Source: Micromonospora vinacea (lineage in GTDB: Bacteria; Actinomycetota; Actinomycetes; Mycobacteriales; Micromonosporaceae). Taken from it: a stretch of 64,000 nt of DNA. This document shows positions 8,767-17,128 of the stretch, one piece after another. The position numbers were made by a program, and so were the translations under genes. The first letter of the stretch is position 1; every line of letters begins with the position of its first letter. A model generated the notes under the pieces. That model had not been told where the DNA came from. It made no database searches and saw only the letters and a program-made list of their open reading frames with translations. The stretch covers positions 5,828,001 through 5,892,000 of the forward strand of contig NZ_JADOTY010000001.1 in NCBI RefSeq assembly GCF_015751785.1, written 5' to 3'.

Positions 8767-10320
8767 TCACTGATTCGGGAGTGGCGCTACCACCTCGGTC
8801 GACCGCCAGGCCCTGCGCGCGACGTCGTAGACCATCCGGCGATCGACCTGCTTCGGGACCGACTGGCCGAGCCGCCACGATCCGGACGTGGCGTAGAGAT
8901 CGACTGTCACCGAGCCCGGTGTCGCGGCGCCCAGCTCGCCGACCCAGTGCCGGTTCTCCCCGATCAGCCTCTCCACGGTCTCGACGTCGGGCGCCGTCAC
9001 CTCCACCACAGTGGTGTCGACAAGCGCCGAGCCGACCAGCAGGGCCAGGAGCCGGCCGAGGACCGCCGCGGGCACCGTGCGGTCGGTCGTCTCGAGAGCC
9101 ACGTAGCAGTCGTCGTGCCCGGAGAAGAACAGGCGTGAGCCGGCCAGCGCGGGTAGGACCGGCTCGTCGTACCTGGCCGTTCCGATGTCGACGATCATCT
9201 CGTCGACGCGGGCGGCGGAAGGCGTACCCGGCACGTCGACAAGTGTCAGATTGTAGGGGTACCAGCCGTCCAGGAACCGGGGCAGCTGCTCCCGGCGGAT
9301 CAGCAGGGCCTCTTCGCTGAGGCCGACGACCCCGGCCGCCAGCGCGCCGACCTGACGCACCTCGAAGCTGACGCCCTGCTCCGCCGCGATCCGCGACGGC
9401 CGCCACTGCTGATACTCCTCATCCAGGAAGCTGTTGGTCTCCAGGCCGACAACCATGATGGTGTCGTTGCCGTCGAGCATGAGCACATCGGCCAGCTCGG
9501 CGGCCTGCGCCGCTGTCGCGGTCACCATCCAGGAGCCGCCTGTCTCGCGAACGCTGAAGCTCAACGGGAAGGGCGCGCGGTCCAGGCCCACGCTGTTCAC
9601 GGAGAACGCCCCATGAGGTCCGACCTCGACCGTCGCGGCACCGTCCCCGGCGATCGGGTAGCCGATCTCGGTGAGGTCCACCCGCAGGTCGGCGAGGCTG
9701 AGCTGCGGATTCAGGGCCCTTGTCACGGCGTCGGTGAGCGGTCGATGGGCGACGATGTGCTCGACCGCCGCCCGGTCCACAGTCATCTCGTAGTAGTCGA
9801 CGGCGAACTCGACGAAGCGGTCGACGATGCCGTCGAACAGGATGTCGAGCAGCCCGGACCCGTCCGGGCCGTTGTCGTCGTACGGCCCGCTCGGTGGTGG
9901 GAAGGCGAGGCCGTCACCGGCGTGCCAGCGATCGTCCCCCACCAGCCGCCACAGCACCGTCGTCGCGAGGAGTCGTCCGTCTTCGTCGCAGAAGGCGGGT
10001 TCCGTCACGTGCGGACGTAGAACCTCCGGGACGCCGTCGACCAGGCCCGGCCACAGCTCGTGGTCTGGATTGCGGTACGGCGACATCGCCGACTCGTGGT
10101 CGAAGAGTCGGATGAAGGCGCCGTCGGCGGTGAACACGACGGCCCACTCGTCGCCGCTGCCGTTGCTCATCAGCGCCGCCTCGTCCGTGCCCCAGTTCGA
10201 GGTGTAGGCGTAGTAGGGGTCACCGCCGTCGATGATGCGCTCGAGCACGGCCAACGCCTTGCAGCGCTGCCGCAGCAGGTCGATGTCAGGGAGTTTGGCG
10301 GCAACGTCGTAGGCGGTCAC
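8767..10320 (-). CDS. Uncharacterised 517-residue protein
   Basis: I do not recognise the family. GTG 10320 has AGGGTG six bases upstream and lies nine bases after the stop of the esterase gene, so the two are probably co-transcribed. There is no signal peptide or membrane helix, so it is cytoplasmic. The protein is acidic with many Trp and Tyr. The first 170 residues (PYYAYTSNWGTDEAALMSNG, WAVVFTADGAFIRLFDHES) resemble the SUKH/SMI1-like or ankyrin-neighbour proteins of actinomycetes in style. The rest consists of beta-rich blocks (FPLSFSVRETGGSW, VVEVTAPDVETVERL). It may be two or three fused small domains; function unknown. Confidence 0.7.
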   Translation of the reverse strand: MTAYDVAAKLPDIDLLRQRCKALAVLERIIDGGDPYYAYTSNWGTDEAALMSNGSGDEWAVVFTADGAFIRLFDHESAMSPYRNPDHELWPGLVDGVPEVLRPHVTEPAFCDEDGRLLATTVLWRLVGDDRWHAGDGLAFPPPSGPYDDNGPDGSGLLDILFDGIVDRFVEFAVDYYEMTVDRAAVEHIVAHRPLTDAVTRALNPQLSLADLRVDLTEIGYPIAGDGAATVEVGPHGAFSVNSVGLDRAPFPLSFSVRETGGSWMVTATAAQAAELADVLMLDGNDTIMVVGLETNSFLDEEYQQWRPSRIAAEQGVSFEVRQVGALAAGVVGLSEEALLIRREQLPRFLDGWYPYNLTLVDVPGTPSAARVDEMIVDIGTARYDEPVLPALAGSRLFFSGHDDCYVALETTDRTVPAAVLGRLLALLVGSALVDTTVVEVTAPDVETVERLIGENRHWVGELGAATPGSVTVDLYATSGSWRLGQSVPKQVDRRMVYDVARRAWRSTEVVAPLPNQ

Positions 10321-10329
10321 CGGGTCACC

Positions 10330-11193
10330 CTAGTGAGGCGGCAGCGCCCCGGTGTCGGGGGCGAGGACCCGGGTGAAGAACGCCAGGCTGTCGCGGATCA
10401 GCGGCTCCAGCGGCACTCCGGCGAAACAGTGGTCGGCCCCCCGCACCACCGACAACTCGACCTCGGCACCCGCCGCGGTCAACGCTGCGGCAAGCTCCTC
10501 GCTCTGCCCCACCGGTACGACCAGGTCCTGGTCGCCGTGGATCAACAGCATGGGCGGGGCCTGGTCGGTGACGTAGGTGATCGGACTGGCCGCCCGGCCC
10601 GCTTCCGGGTTCCCGGCCAACGGGGCGCCGATCAGCAGAGACTCGGGCGAGTCCGCCGCCTCGTGGTCGATCGTTCCGGACGGGTGCGCCTGCGCCTGCA
10701 TGGTCAACAGGTTCGATGGCGCGTACCAGCAGACCGCCGCCCGGACACGGCTGTCGTCCTGGTCGTTCCCCGTCAGCGCGACCATCGAGGCCAGGTGCCC
10801 ACCGGCCGACTCGCCCCACACCCCGATCCGCTCGCGGTCCACGCCCACCGTGTCGCCGTGGCGGCGCAGCCAGCGCACCGCCGCCGTGACGTCGTCGAGT
10901 TGAGCGGGGAAGTGCGCCTCGCCGCTGAGCCGGTACTGCGCGGAGGCGACAGCGAACCCGGCACGGATGGCGGCGGTGAAGGGATCGGCTTCCATGAGCC
11001 AGTCCGCCGGGTGCTTGGGCGAGCCGAACATCCACGCGCCGCCGTGGATCCACACCAGGACCGGGGCCGGTTGGGGTGCCGCCACCGGCACGACAAGGTC
11101 CAACGTCAGCGGGCGGAAGCCCGGGACCTCGTTGACGACGATGTCGCGGTGCTCGACCCGGTCGGTCCAGCCTCGGGATGCCGCATCGATCAT
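10330..11193 (-). CDS. Alpha/beta hydrolase, HSL/carboxylesterase type
   Basis: 287 residues from ATG 11193 (a TTG directly upstream is the alternative). The oxyanion-hole motif HGGAW lies at about residue 50, the nucleophile elbow GESAGG at about 130, the acid in LLIHGDQDLVVP and the histidine in GADHCF near the end, which is the complete Ser-Asp-His triad of hormone-sensitive-lipase-like esterases. No signal peptide, so it acts in the cytoplasm, probably on small esters. It shares a transcript with the uncharacterised gene downstream. Confidence 0.85.
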   Translation of the reverse strand: MIDAASRGWTDRVEHRDIVVNEVPGFRPLTLDLVVPVAAPQPAPVLVWIHGGAWMFGSPKHPADWLMEADPFTAAIRAGFAVASAQYRLSGEAHFPAQLDDVTAAVRWLRRHGDTVGVDRERIGVWGESAGGHLASMVALTGNDQDDSRVRAAVCWYAPSNLLTMQAQAHPSGTIDHEAADSPESLLIGAPLAGNPEAGRAASPITYVTDQAPPMLLIHGDQDLVVPVGQSEELAAALTAAGAEVELSVVRGADHCFAGVPLEPLIRDSLAFFTRVLAPDTGALPPH

Positions 11194-11229
11194 CAAGTCA
11201 TCTTCGCACCGACGGCCCCCGGGAGTGGA

Positions 11230-11826
11230 TCACTGTTGCTTGTCGGGCGCGGCGGGGCGGGCGCGGACGTGCAGCCGCTCCCCCTGCGGCCCGAAGAGAC
11301 TGAGGGCTTCGGCGGTGCCGGGGCCGGGGTTGAAGAAGAGGTGCGGGATACGGGTGTCGAACTCGGCCACCTCCCCCGGGGTCAGCGTCAGATCACGGTC
11401 GCCGAGCAGCAGGCGCAGCCGGCCGGAGAGCACGTAGAGCCACTCGTACCCCTCGTGGGCCTGTGGGATTCGGCCCCCGGCGGACGGGTCCGGCGGGAAG
11501 ATCTGCTTGAACGCCTGCACACCGCCCGGTCGGCGGGTCAGCGGGAGGTACGTCACGCCGTGGATGACGATCGGTTTGGGGCGTACCCGAGGGTCGCCGG
11601 TGGCGGGGGCGTCGACCAGTTCGTCAAGCGCCACCTGGTAGGCCCTCGCCAGCGGGAGCAGCAGCTCCAGGGTGGGCCGACGGCTACCGGACTCCAGCCG
11701 GGACAGGGTGCTCACCGAGATGCCGGTCAGGTCGGCGAGCTGGGTCAGCGTGGTCCCGCGTTGGTGACGCAGGGCACGCAGCCGGGGGCCGACGGCCGCC
11801 AGCGCGGCGCTGTCCTCGTTTGCCAT
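11230..11826 (-). CDS. XRE-family regulator with cupin sensor domain
   Basis: 198 residues. Residues about 10-65 form a helix-turn-helix (LRALRHQRGTTLTQLADLTG, then SVSTLSRLESGSRRPTLELL). The rest is a cupin barrel (HEGYEWLYVLSGRLRLLLG, then LTPGEVAEFDTRIPHLF). Such XRE-cupin proteins typically repress a neighbouring catabolic or detoxification gene and themselves, with the cupin binding the inducer. It faces the thioredoxin-reductase/methyltransferase gene across 76 bases that carry phased TTGCC/GGCAA half sites, and one half site overlaps its own ATG. The gene it controls is therefore probably the divergent one. Confidence 0.9.
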   Translation of the reverse strand: MANEDSAALAAVGPRLRALRHQRGTTLTQLADLTGISVSTLSRLESGSRRPTLELLLPLARAYQVALDELVDAPATGDPRVRPKPIVIHGVTYLPLTRRPGGVQAFKQIFPPDPSAGGRIPQAHEGYEWLYVLSGRLRLLLGDRDLTLTPGEVAEFDTRIPHLFFNPGPGTAEALSLFGPQGERLHVRARPAAPDKQQ

Positions 11827-11857
11827 AACGGCAAGGATAGTTGCCACCTTGCTGGCA
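11820..11857. promoter_or_regulatory. Phased half-site operator between XRE-cupin gene and TrxR-methyltransferase gene
   Basis: Half sites TTGCC (11820), GGCAA (11830), TTGCC (11841) and TGGCA (11853) alternate in orientation about one helical turn apart, giving overlapping inverted repeats. On the minus strand TATCCT (a possible -10) ends seven bases before the regulator ATG, so its transcript could be leaderless. Likely the binding site of the XRE-cupin protein. Confidence 0.55.
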
Positions 11858-11902
11858 GCGACGGATGGTGGGCGCAGCCGACAGAGCAAGAGGGAGATAC
11901 CG

Positions 11903-13477
11903 GTGGACGAGACATACGACGTGGTGGTGGTGGGCGGCGGCGCCGCAGGGCTCAGCGGGGCCCTGGCGCTGAGCCGGGCCCGACGGTCGGTGCTGGTGAT
12001 CGACTCCGGTGAGCCGCGCAACGCGCCGGCCGACCGGATACACAACTACCTCGGCCGGGAGGGGACGCCGCCGGGCGAGTTGCTCGCGATCGGCCGGGCC
12101 GAGGTGGCCGGGTACGGCGGGCAGTTCCGCACCGGGCGGGTGGAGGCCGCGACCCGGGACGACGACGGGTTCCGGCTGAGCCTCGACGGCGGGGCGTCGG
12201 TGCGGGCCCGCCGGCTGCTGGTGACCACCGGTCTGACGGATGAGCTGCCCGACGTGCCCGGCCTGGCCGAGCGGTGGGGTCGCGACGTGCTGCACTGCCC
12301 GTACTGCCATGGGTGGGAGGTTCGCGACCGGCGGATCGGCGTCCTGGCGACCAGCCCGCTGAGCGTGCACCAGGCCGAGATGTGGCGACAGTGGAGCCCC
12401 AGCGTTCTGCTCCTGCTGCACGACTCCCCGGCGCCGGACGCGGAGACCGCCGAGCGGCTCGCCGCCCGGAGCATCGCTGTGGTGCCCGGTCCGGTCGCCG
12501 CCGTGGAGGTGACCGACGACGCGCTGACCGGTGTACGGCTCGCCGACGGCCGGGTGGTGGCGCTCGACGCGATAGTGGTGGCGACCAGGCTGACTCCCCG
12601 CGCCGACGCGCTGGTGGGGCTGGGTCTGGCCCCGGAGGAGGTGACGATGGGTGAGCACGTCATCGGCGCCCAGATCCCGACCGACGCCACCGGTGCCACG
12701 ACCGTCCCGGGTGTCTGGGTGGCGGGCAACGTGGCCGACATCCGCGGCCAGGTGATCACGTCCGCCGGGGCCGGCCTGAACGCGGCGGCGGCGATCAACG
12801 CCGATCTCATCGCCGAGGAGACCCGCGACGCGGTGGCCGCGTACCGGCAGATGGTGGCCACGACGTTCGAGGAACCGGCGTGGGAGGAGCGCTACCAGTC
12901 CCGCCCCTCGGTCTGGAGTGGCCGGCCGAACCCGCAGCTGGTCGCCGAGGTCACCGACCTGGCCCCGGGACGCGCCCTGGACGTGGGCAGCGGCGAGGGC
13001 GCCGACGCGGTGTGGCTGGCCGAGCGCGGCTGGCAGGTGACGGCGGTGGACATCTCCACCACGGCGTTGAGCCGGGCCGCCGCGCACGCCGAGGCCGCCG
13101 GCGTGGGCGACCGGATCGAGTTCACGCACGCCGACCTACGGGACAAGCCGCCCACCGAGGAGGCGTACGACCTGGTGTCCGCGCAGTTCATGCACCTGCC
13201 ACCGGTGGAGCGGCGGGAGTTGTTCGGCCGGCTGGCCGCGGCGGTGGCACCGGGCGGCGTCCTGCTGATCGTCGGGCACCACCCCTCGGATCTGTGGGGG
13301 TCGGCGCACCGGATGCACATGCCGGACGCGATGTACACCGCGCAGGACGTGGCCGCCGAGCTGGAGTCGACCCACTGGGAGATGCTGGCGGCGGAGGAAC
13401 GCTCCCGTCCCGCGACGAATCAGAACGGCGAGGAGATCACCCTGCACGACGCGGTCCTGGTGGCCCGCCGACGCTGA
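11903..13477 (+). CDS. Thioredoxin-reductase-like flavoprotein fused to a SAM methyltransferase
   Basis: 524 residues. GTG 11903 follows AGGGAGA; the open frame upstream overlaps the operator and is unlikely to be translated. Residues 1-310 form an FAD/NAD(P) reductase of the thioredoxin-reductase family: FAD motif VVVGGGAAGLSG, redox-type CPYCHGWEV, and the carboxy FAD motif GVWVAGNVAD. The usual NADPH-binding glycine motif is weak (IGVLATSPLS). Residues about 320-524 form a class I methyltransferase (ALDVGSGEGADAVWLAERGW, VTAVDIS, FDLV-like YDLVSAQFMH, PGGVLLIVGHH). The fusion is known in actinomycetes but its substrate is not. A dithiol/disulfide step coupled to thiol or S-methylation is a reasonable guess. 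Confidence 0.9.
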   Translation: MDETYDVVVVGGGAAGLSGALALSRARRSVLVIDSGEPRNAPADRIHNYLGREGTPPGELLAIGRAEVAGYGGQFRTGRVEAATRDDDGFRLSLDGGASVRARRLLVTTGLTDELPDVPGLAERWGRDVLHCPYCHGWEVRDRRIGVLATSPLSVHQAEMWRQWSPSVLLLLHDSPAPDAETAERLAARSIAVVPGPVAAVEVTDDALTGVRLADGRVVALDAIVVATRLTPRADALVGLGLAPEEVTMGEHVIGAQIPTDATGATTVPGVWVAGNVADIRGQVITSAGAGLNAAAAINADLIAEETRDAVAAYRQMVATTFEEPAWEERYQSRPSVWSGRPNPQLVAEVTDLAPGRALDVGSGEGADAVWLAERGWQVTAVDISTTALSRAAAHAEAAGVGDRIEFTHADLRDKPPTEEAYDLVSAQFMHLPPVERRELFGRLAAAVAPGGVLLIVGHHPSDLWGSAHRMHMPDAMYTAQDVAAELESTHWEMLAAEERSRPATNQNGEEITLHDAVLVARRR

Positions 13478-13510
13478 CCTCGCACCGATCAGGTCGCTCC
13501 ACGTTGGCCT

Positions 13511-13589
13511 GCGTCGATCATGGAGTTGTGGTGGATCACAAAGGTGGTGGAGCACCACCTTTCCGGCACCACGACTCCATGATCGGCGC
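13511..13589. repeat. Nested palindromic element
   Basis: Outer arms 13511-13533 and 13567-13589 pair over 23 bases with two G-T pairs. Inside them lies a second perfect hairpin, arms 13540-13549 and 13553-13562 (AAAGGTGGTG and its complement, loop GAG). It stands in the gap between two plus-strand genes. Confidence 0.85.
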
Positions 13590-13738
13590 GGGAGCGGGGG
13601 AACTCGGGACGACAACGTGAGAGGTGGTGGGGCAGGACTTCGCATGAAGTCCGCTCGGCGGTAGCGTTGCGCCACACTGACGGCCCGTGGGGCAGGCGAC
13701 CGCCGACCCTGACGCCCCGATCGTACGGAGGATGGTGC

Positions 13739-15451
13739 ATGTCCATCGGCGCTGAGCCGCACGCAGCACGCGACGATGCGGCCTCCCGGCCGAGCTTCGA
13801 GCTCGCCCTGCGCGGATACGACAAACGCCAGGTGGACCGGCACCTGGAGCAGCTCGACGGTCAGATCGCGATGCTGAGTGGGGAGCACGGGCGGTCCGCC
13901 GTCCGCGTCCGTGAACTGACCGCCGAAGTGCAGCGGCTGCGTGCCGAACTGGCCGAGCTTCAGGAGCAACCCGTGCAGGTGGACCGCGCCTCGTTCCACG
14001 ATCTGGGCCCGATGGTCGGCGAAATCATGGCGCTCGCCGAGAAGCAGGCCGGCATCATCACCGAGTCCGCCACCGACCGGGCGAACGAGCTGCGCAGCGA
14101 GTCCGAGCGGATCCTCGCCGACACCCGCGAGCGGGCCGCGCAGGCACGTCAGGATCTGGCCGAGGAACTGGCCGCCCGGCGGGCCGAGCAGGAGCAGGCG
14201 CACGAGGAGCGGCGCACCCTGGCCGAGGCCGAGCTGACAGCTATCCGCGAGCACGCCGAGCAGTTGCGGGCCGACGGTGAGGCCGCGCACGAGCGCGCCC
14301 AGCACGAGGCCAAGCGGATCACCGAGCAGAGCGCGCAGCAGCTCAACCAGACCCGGGTCGCCGCCGACGCGCTGATGAAGTCGGCCCGTACCCAGATCCA
14401 GCAGGAACTCCAGTCGGCCCGCTCCAAGCACCAGCAGGAGATGGCCCAGTGGCAGGCCGGCGTGGAGCGGGAGGTCAACGAACGGCGTACCGCCGCCGAG
14501 CAGGACATCGCCGAACAGCAGGCCGCCGCCGAGCAGGAACTGGCCGAGCAGCGCAGCGCGACCGAACAGCAGATCGCCGCGCTGCTGGCCGAGGCACAGC
14601 AGCACGTGACCGAGCTGCGCAACCGCGCCGACGAGCAGGCCGCCAGCCACCAGCAGCAGCTCGCCACCCTGCAGAAGGAGCTTGAGGAGCGCCGGCAGGA
14701 AGCCGCGGAGCTGCACGCCGAGCTGGACACCGGCCGCCAGCAGCTCGCCGAGATCCGCCAGGAGGGCGAGGCGCTGGAGAACGAGCTGTCCCGGATGCAG
14801 CAGCGGCTCAGTGAGGTCCGCCGCGACCTGACCGCCGAAAGCGCCCGGCTGGACGACGCCCGCCGCGCCGGGGACTCCGCCGAGCGGCACGCCAAGGAGG
14901 TCCGCGCCCGCGTACAGCGGGAGGCGAAGCGGGTTGCCGACCTCGCCGCCGCGGCGGTCATGGCCGCGGCAGCCGGTGGCACGGAGACGGCCGAGTACCC
15001 GATGGTGGGTTCCCGCTCCAGCGCCGACCGGCCCGCCCCGGAGCGGGCGGGCGTCGAGCGGCTCACCGTCGAGCGCGTCGGCGTCGACCGGTACTCCGCG
15101 GAGCGCCCCGCCGTGGACGACGCGGACGTCGATCGCGCCACTGCCGACCGCGCCCCGCTCAACGCCGCACCTGCCGACCGGAGCCCGGTCGAGAACGGCT
15201 ACGCCGACCTGTCCCCGGTCGAGCAGGCCAATGGCGACCAGGCCCCGGCGGAGCAGGCGAACGACGAGCACCCTGAGGCAGCGGCGGTGGCGGACGAGTC
15301 GACGACGTCCGAACGTACGGCTGCCCGGGAGGTTGGCGCCGACGACGCCGAGCGGACCTTCCCTCGGCACATCGGCACTGACGCACCGACGCCCGTACCG
15401 TTCCTGGCCTTCGGGCAGCCGGTCAGCGAGAACGGCGCCGCCCGGCACTGA
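13739..15451 (+). CDS. DivIVA-like coiled-coil protein
   Basis: 570 residues; ATG 13739 has GGAGG seven bases upstream. Residues about 20-45 (FELALRGYDKRQVDRHLEQL) match the DivIVA/GpsB membrane-targeting amino terminus. Residues about 60-410 are almost pure coiled coil rich in Ala, Glu, Gln and Arg. The tail is different: about 420-520 has irregular short repeats ending in -DR or -ER (VERLTVERVGVDR), and the rest is acidic and disordered. In actinomycetes such proteins (DivIVA, Scy, FilP and relatives) organise polar growth and the cytoskeleton. It is larger than DivIVA and lies outside the division cluster, so it is more likely a Scy/FilP-like scaffold. Confidence 0.8.
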   Translation: MSIGAEPHAARDDAASRPSFELALRGYDKRQVDRHLEQLDGQIAMLSGEHGRSAVRVRELTAEVQRLRAELAELQEQPVQVDRASFHDLGPMVGEIMALAEKQAGIITESATDRANELRSESERILADTRERAAQARQDLAEELAARRAEQEQAHEERRTLAEAELTAIREHAEQLRADGEAAHERAQHEAKRITEQSAQQLNQTRVAADALMKSARTQIQQELQSARSKHQQEMAQWQAGVEREVNERRTAAEQDIAEQQAAAEQELAEQRSATEQQIAALLAEAQQHVTELRNRADEQAASHQQQLATLQKELEERRQEAAELHAELDTGRQQLAEIRQEGEALENELSRMQQRLSEVRRDLTAESARLDDARRAGDSAERHAKEVRARVQREAKRVADLAAAAVMAAAAGGTETAEYPMVGSRSSADRPAPERAGVERLTVERVGVDRYSAERPAVDDADVDRATADRAPLNAAPADRSPVENGYADLSPVEQANGDQAPAEQANDEHPEAAAVADESTTSERTAAREVGADDAERTFPRHIGTDAPTPVPFLAFGQPVSENGAARH

Positions 15452-15512
15452 CCTCAGCCGCGGTTGCACCCGGGTCCGGAGCGAATGCGCACGGGCCCGG
15501 GCCGACCAGCGG

Positions 15513-15574
15513 TGATCAGGTGATGAGAAGTAGGTCCTAGAAGGTTCGGAGACCTACTTCTCATCACCTGATCA
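15513..15574. repeat. Perfect 24-base inverted repeat
   Basis: Arms 15513-15536 and 15551-15574 are exact complements (TGATCAGGTGATGAGAAG at the outer end), with a 14-base loop. It lies 62 bases after the coiled-coil gene and 133 bases before the next start. It may act as a terminator but has no T run. It shares the outer TGATCA with the element at 50638. Confidence 0.9.
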
Positions 15575-15706
15575 AGGGACGGGCGGTGGCCGGTGCGGAT
15601 TCTGCGCGGAACCGGGTCGCCGTACCCGTTCCAGCTGGCAGGCTGGGCTGGCCGCCGCGCACCAGCGGTGGCCGCCGGCCCGACCGGTGACCGAGAGGAG
15701 CGCCCG

Positions 15707-17101
15707 GTGACCGACCAACCGGAGGAGTTCGACCTGCTCGTCGTCGGTGGCGGCAAGGCCGGCAAGACGTTGAGCATGGACGTCGCCCGATCCGGTCAGC
15801 GGGTCGCCATGGTCGAGCGCGGCATGATCGGCGGCAGCTGCATCAACGTCGCGTGCATCCCGACGAAGGCGCTGGTGACCAGCGCGCGGGCCGCCCGCCA
15901 ACTGCGGGACGCGTCGGCGCTCGGCCTGACGGTGGAGGGCGGCCGGGTCGACATCGACCTGTTGCGCGCGCACAAGCAGGACGTGGTCGAGGGGATGGTC
16001 GCTGCGAACCGGCAGCAGTTCCTCGACTCCGGCCTGCACCTGGTGATCGGCGAGGCGCGGTTCGTCGGCCCTCGGACCGTACGGGTGGCACTCGCCGACG
16101 GCGGCGAGCGACTGCTGCGCGGCAGCGACGTGGTGATCAACACGGGCACCCGCCCTCATCTGCCGTCGGTGCCCGGGATGGCCCAGGCCGGTGTGCTCAC
16201 CAGCGACGAGTTGCTGCACCTGGACCGGCTGCCGGCCCGGCTGGTGGTGCTCGGCGGCGGCACCGTCGGGGTGGAGTTCGCGCAGATGTTCGCGTTGTTC
16301 GGCAGCGCGGTGACGCTGGTCGAGGGCGGTCCACGGCTGCTCACCCGGGAGGACCCCGACGTCAGCGACGCGGTGATGCGCGTCTTCCTCGACGATGGCA
16401 TCGACGTACGGGTGGGTGTGGCGGTCGCGCGGGTCGACCGGGAGGCCGACGGCTCGCTCCGGGTGACACTGGACGACGGCAGCGTGGTGGTCGGGGACGA
16501 CGTGCTGGTGGCGGCCGGCCGGGAACCGGTCACCGACGGGCTCGGCCTGGACGTGGCCGGCGTACGGCTCAGCGAGCGGGGCTTCGTGGAGGTCGACGAG
16601 CACCTGCGCACCAGCGCCGAGCGCACATGGGCGGCCGGGGACGTCGCCGGCAGCCCGCAGTTCACCCACGTCTCGTTGGACGATTACCGGATCATCCGGG
16701 CCAACCTCGCCGGCGGCCAGCGCAGCACCGCCGACCGGCTGATCCCGTACACCGTCTTCACCACCCCGGAGCTGGCGCGGATCGGGCTGACCGAGACCGA
16801 GGCGCGCCGCGCCGGGTACGACGTCCAGGTCGCCCACCTGCCGGTCGCCGCCATCCCCCGGGCACGCACCCTGCGCCAGACCCAGGGCATGTGGAAGGCA
16901 GTCATCGACACCGGCACCGACCGGATCCTCGGTGCGTCGCTGCTCGGCGCCGAGGCCGGTGAGGTGATCACCTCGGTGCAGCTGGCCATGCTCGCCGGAA
17001 TGCCGTGGACCGCTCTGCGGGACGCGGTCATCACCCACCCGACCATGACCGAGGGTCTCAACCTGCTCTTCGCCTCGCTGGAGTCCCGCCCGGTCCGCTG
17101 A
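15707..17101 (+). CDS. Pyridine nucleotide-disulfide oxidoreductase (lipoamide dehydrogenase/mercuric reductase-like)
   Basis: 464 residues from GTG 15707, which follows GAGAGGAG. Class I flavoprotein disulfide reductase: FAD motif LLVVGGGKAGKT, redox-active pair in GGSCINVACIPTKAL (C-x4-C), NAD(P) motif LVVLGGGTVGVEFA, second FAD motif TWAAGDVAGS, and the interface active-site histidine in the carboxy block VITHPTMTEG. All catalytic residues are present. There is no second cysteine pair at either end, so mercuric reductase proper is unlikely. It could be a soluble transhydrogenase-like or lipoamide-type enzyme. No dehydrogenase-complex genes lie nearby, so the electron acceptor is unknown. 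Confidence 0.85.
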   Translation: MTDQPEEFDLLVVGGGKAGKTLSMDVARSGQRVAMVERGMIGGSCINVACIPTKALVTSARAARQLRDASALGLTVEGGRVDIDLLRAHKQDVVEGMVAANRQQFLDSGLHLVIGEARFVGPRTVRVALADGGERLLRGSDVVINTGTRPHLPSVPGMAQAGVLTSDELLHLDRLPARLVVLGGGTVGVEFAQMFALFGSAVTLVEGGPRLLTREDPDVSDAVMRVFLDDGIDVRVGVAVARVDREADGSLRVTLDDGSVVVGDDVLVAAGREPVTDGLGLDVAGVRLSERGFVEVDEHLRTSAERTWAAGDVAGSPQFTHVSLDDYRIIRANLAGGQRSTADRLIPYTVFTTPELARIGLTETEARRAGYDVQVAHLPVAAIPRARTLRQTQGMWKAVIDTGTDRILGASLLGAEAGEVITSVQLAMLAGMPWTALRDAVITHPTMTEGLNLLFASLESRPVR

Positions 17102-17128
17102 GCGCCGCCGGGCCCGCGCCGGCGACCG

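Noticed and set aside
10060..12012. 650-codon plus-strand frame
   Set aside because: Covers the opposite strands of three well-supported genes and reads as low-complexity Arg/Gly/Val protein.
13136..15469. 777-codon frame opposite the coiled-coil gene
   Set aside because: Leu/Gly-rich mirror image of an Ala/Glu/Gln coiled coil; no motif or start signal.
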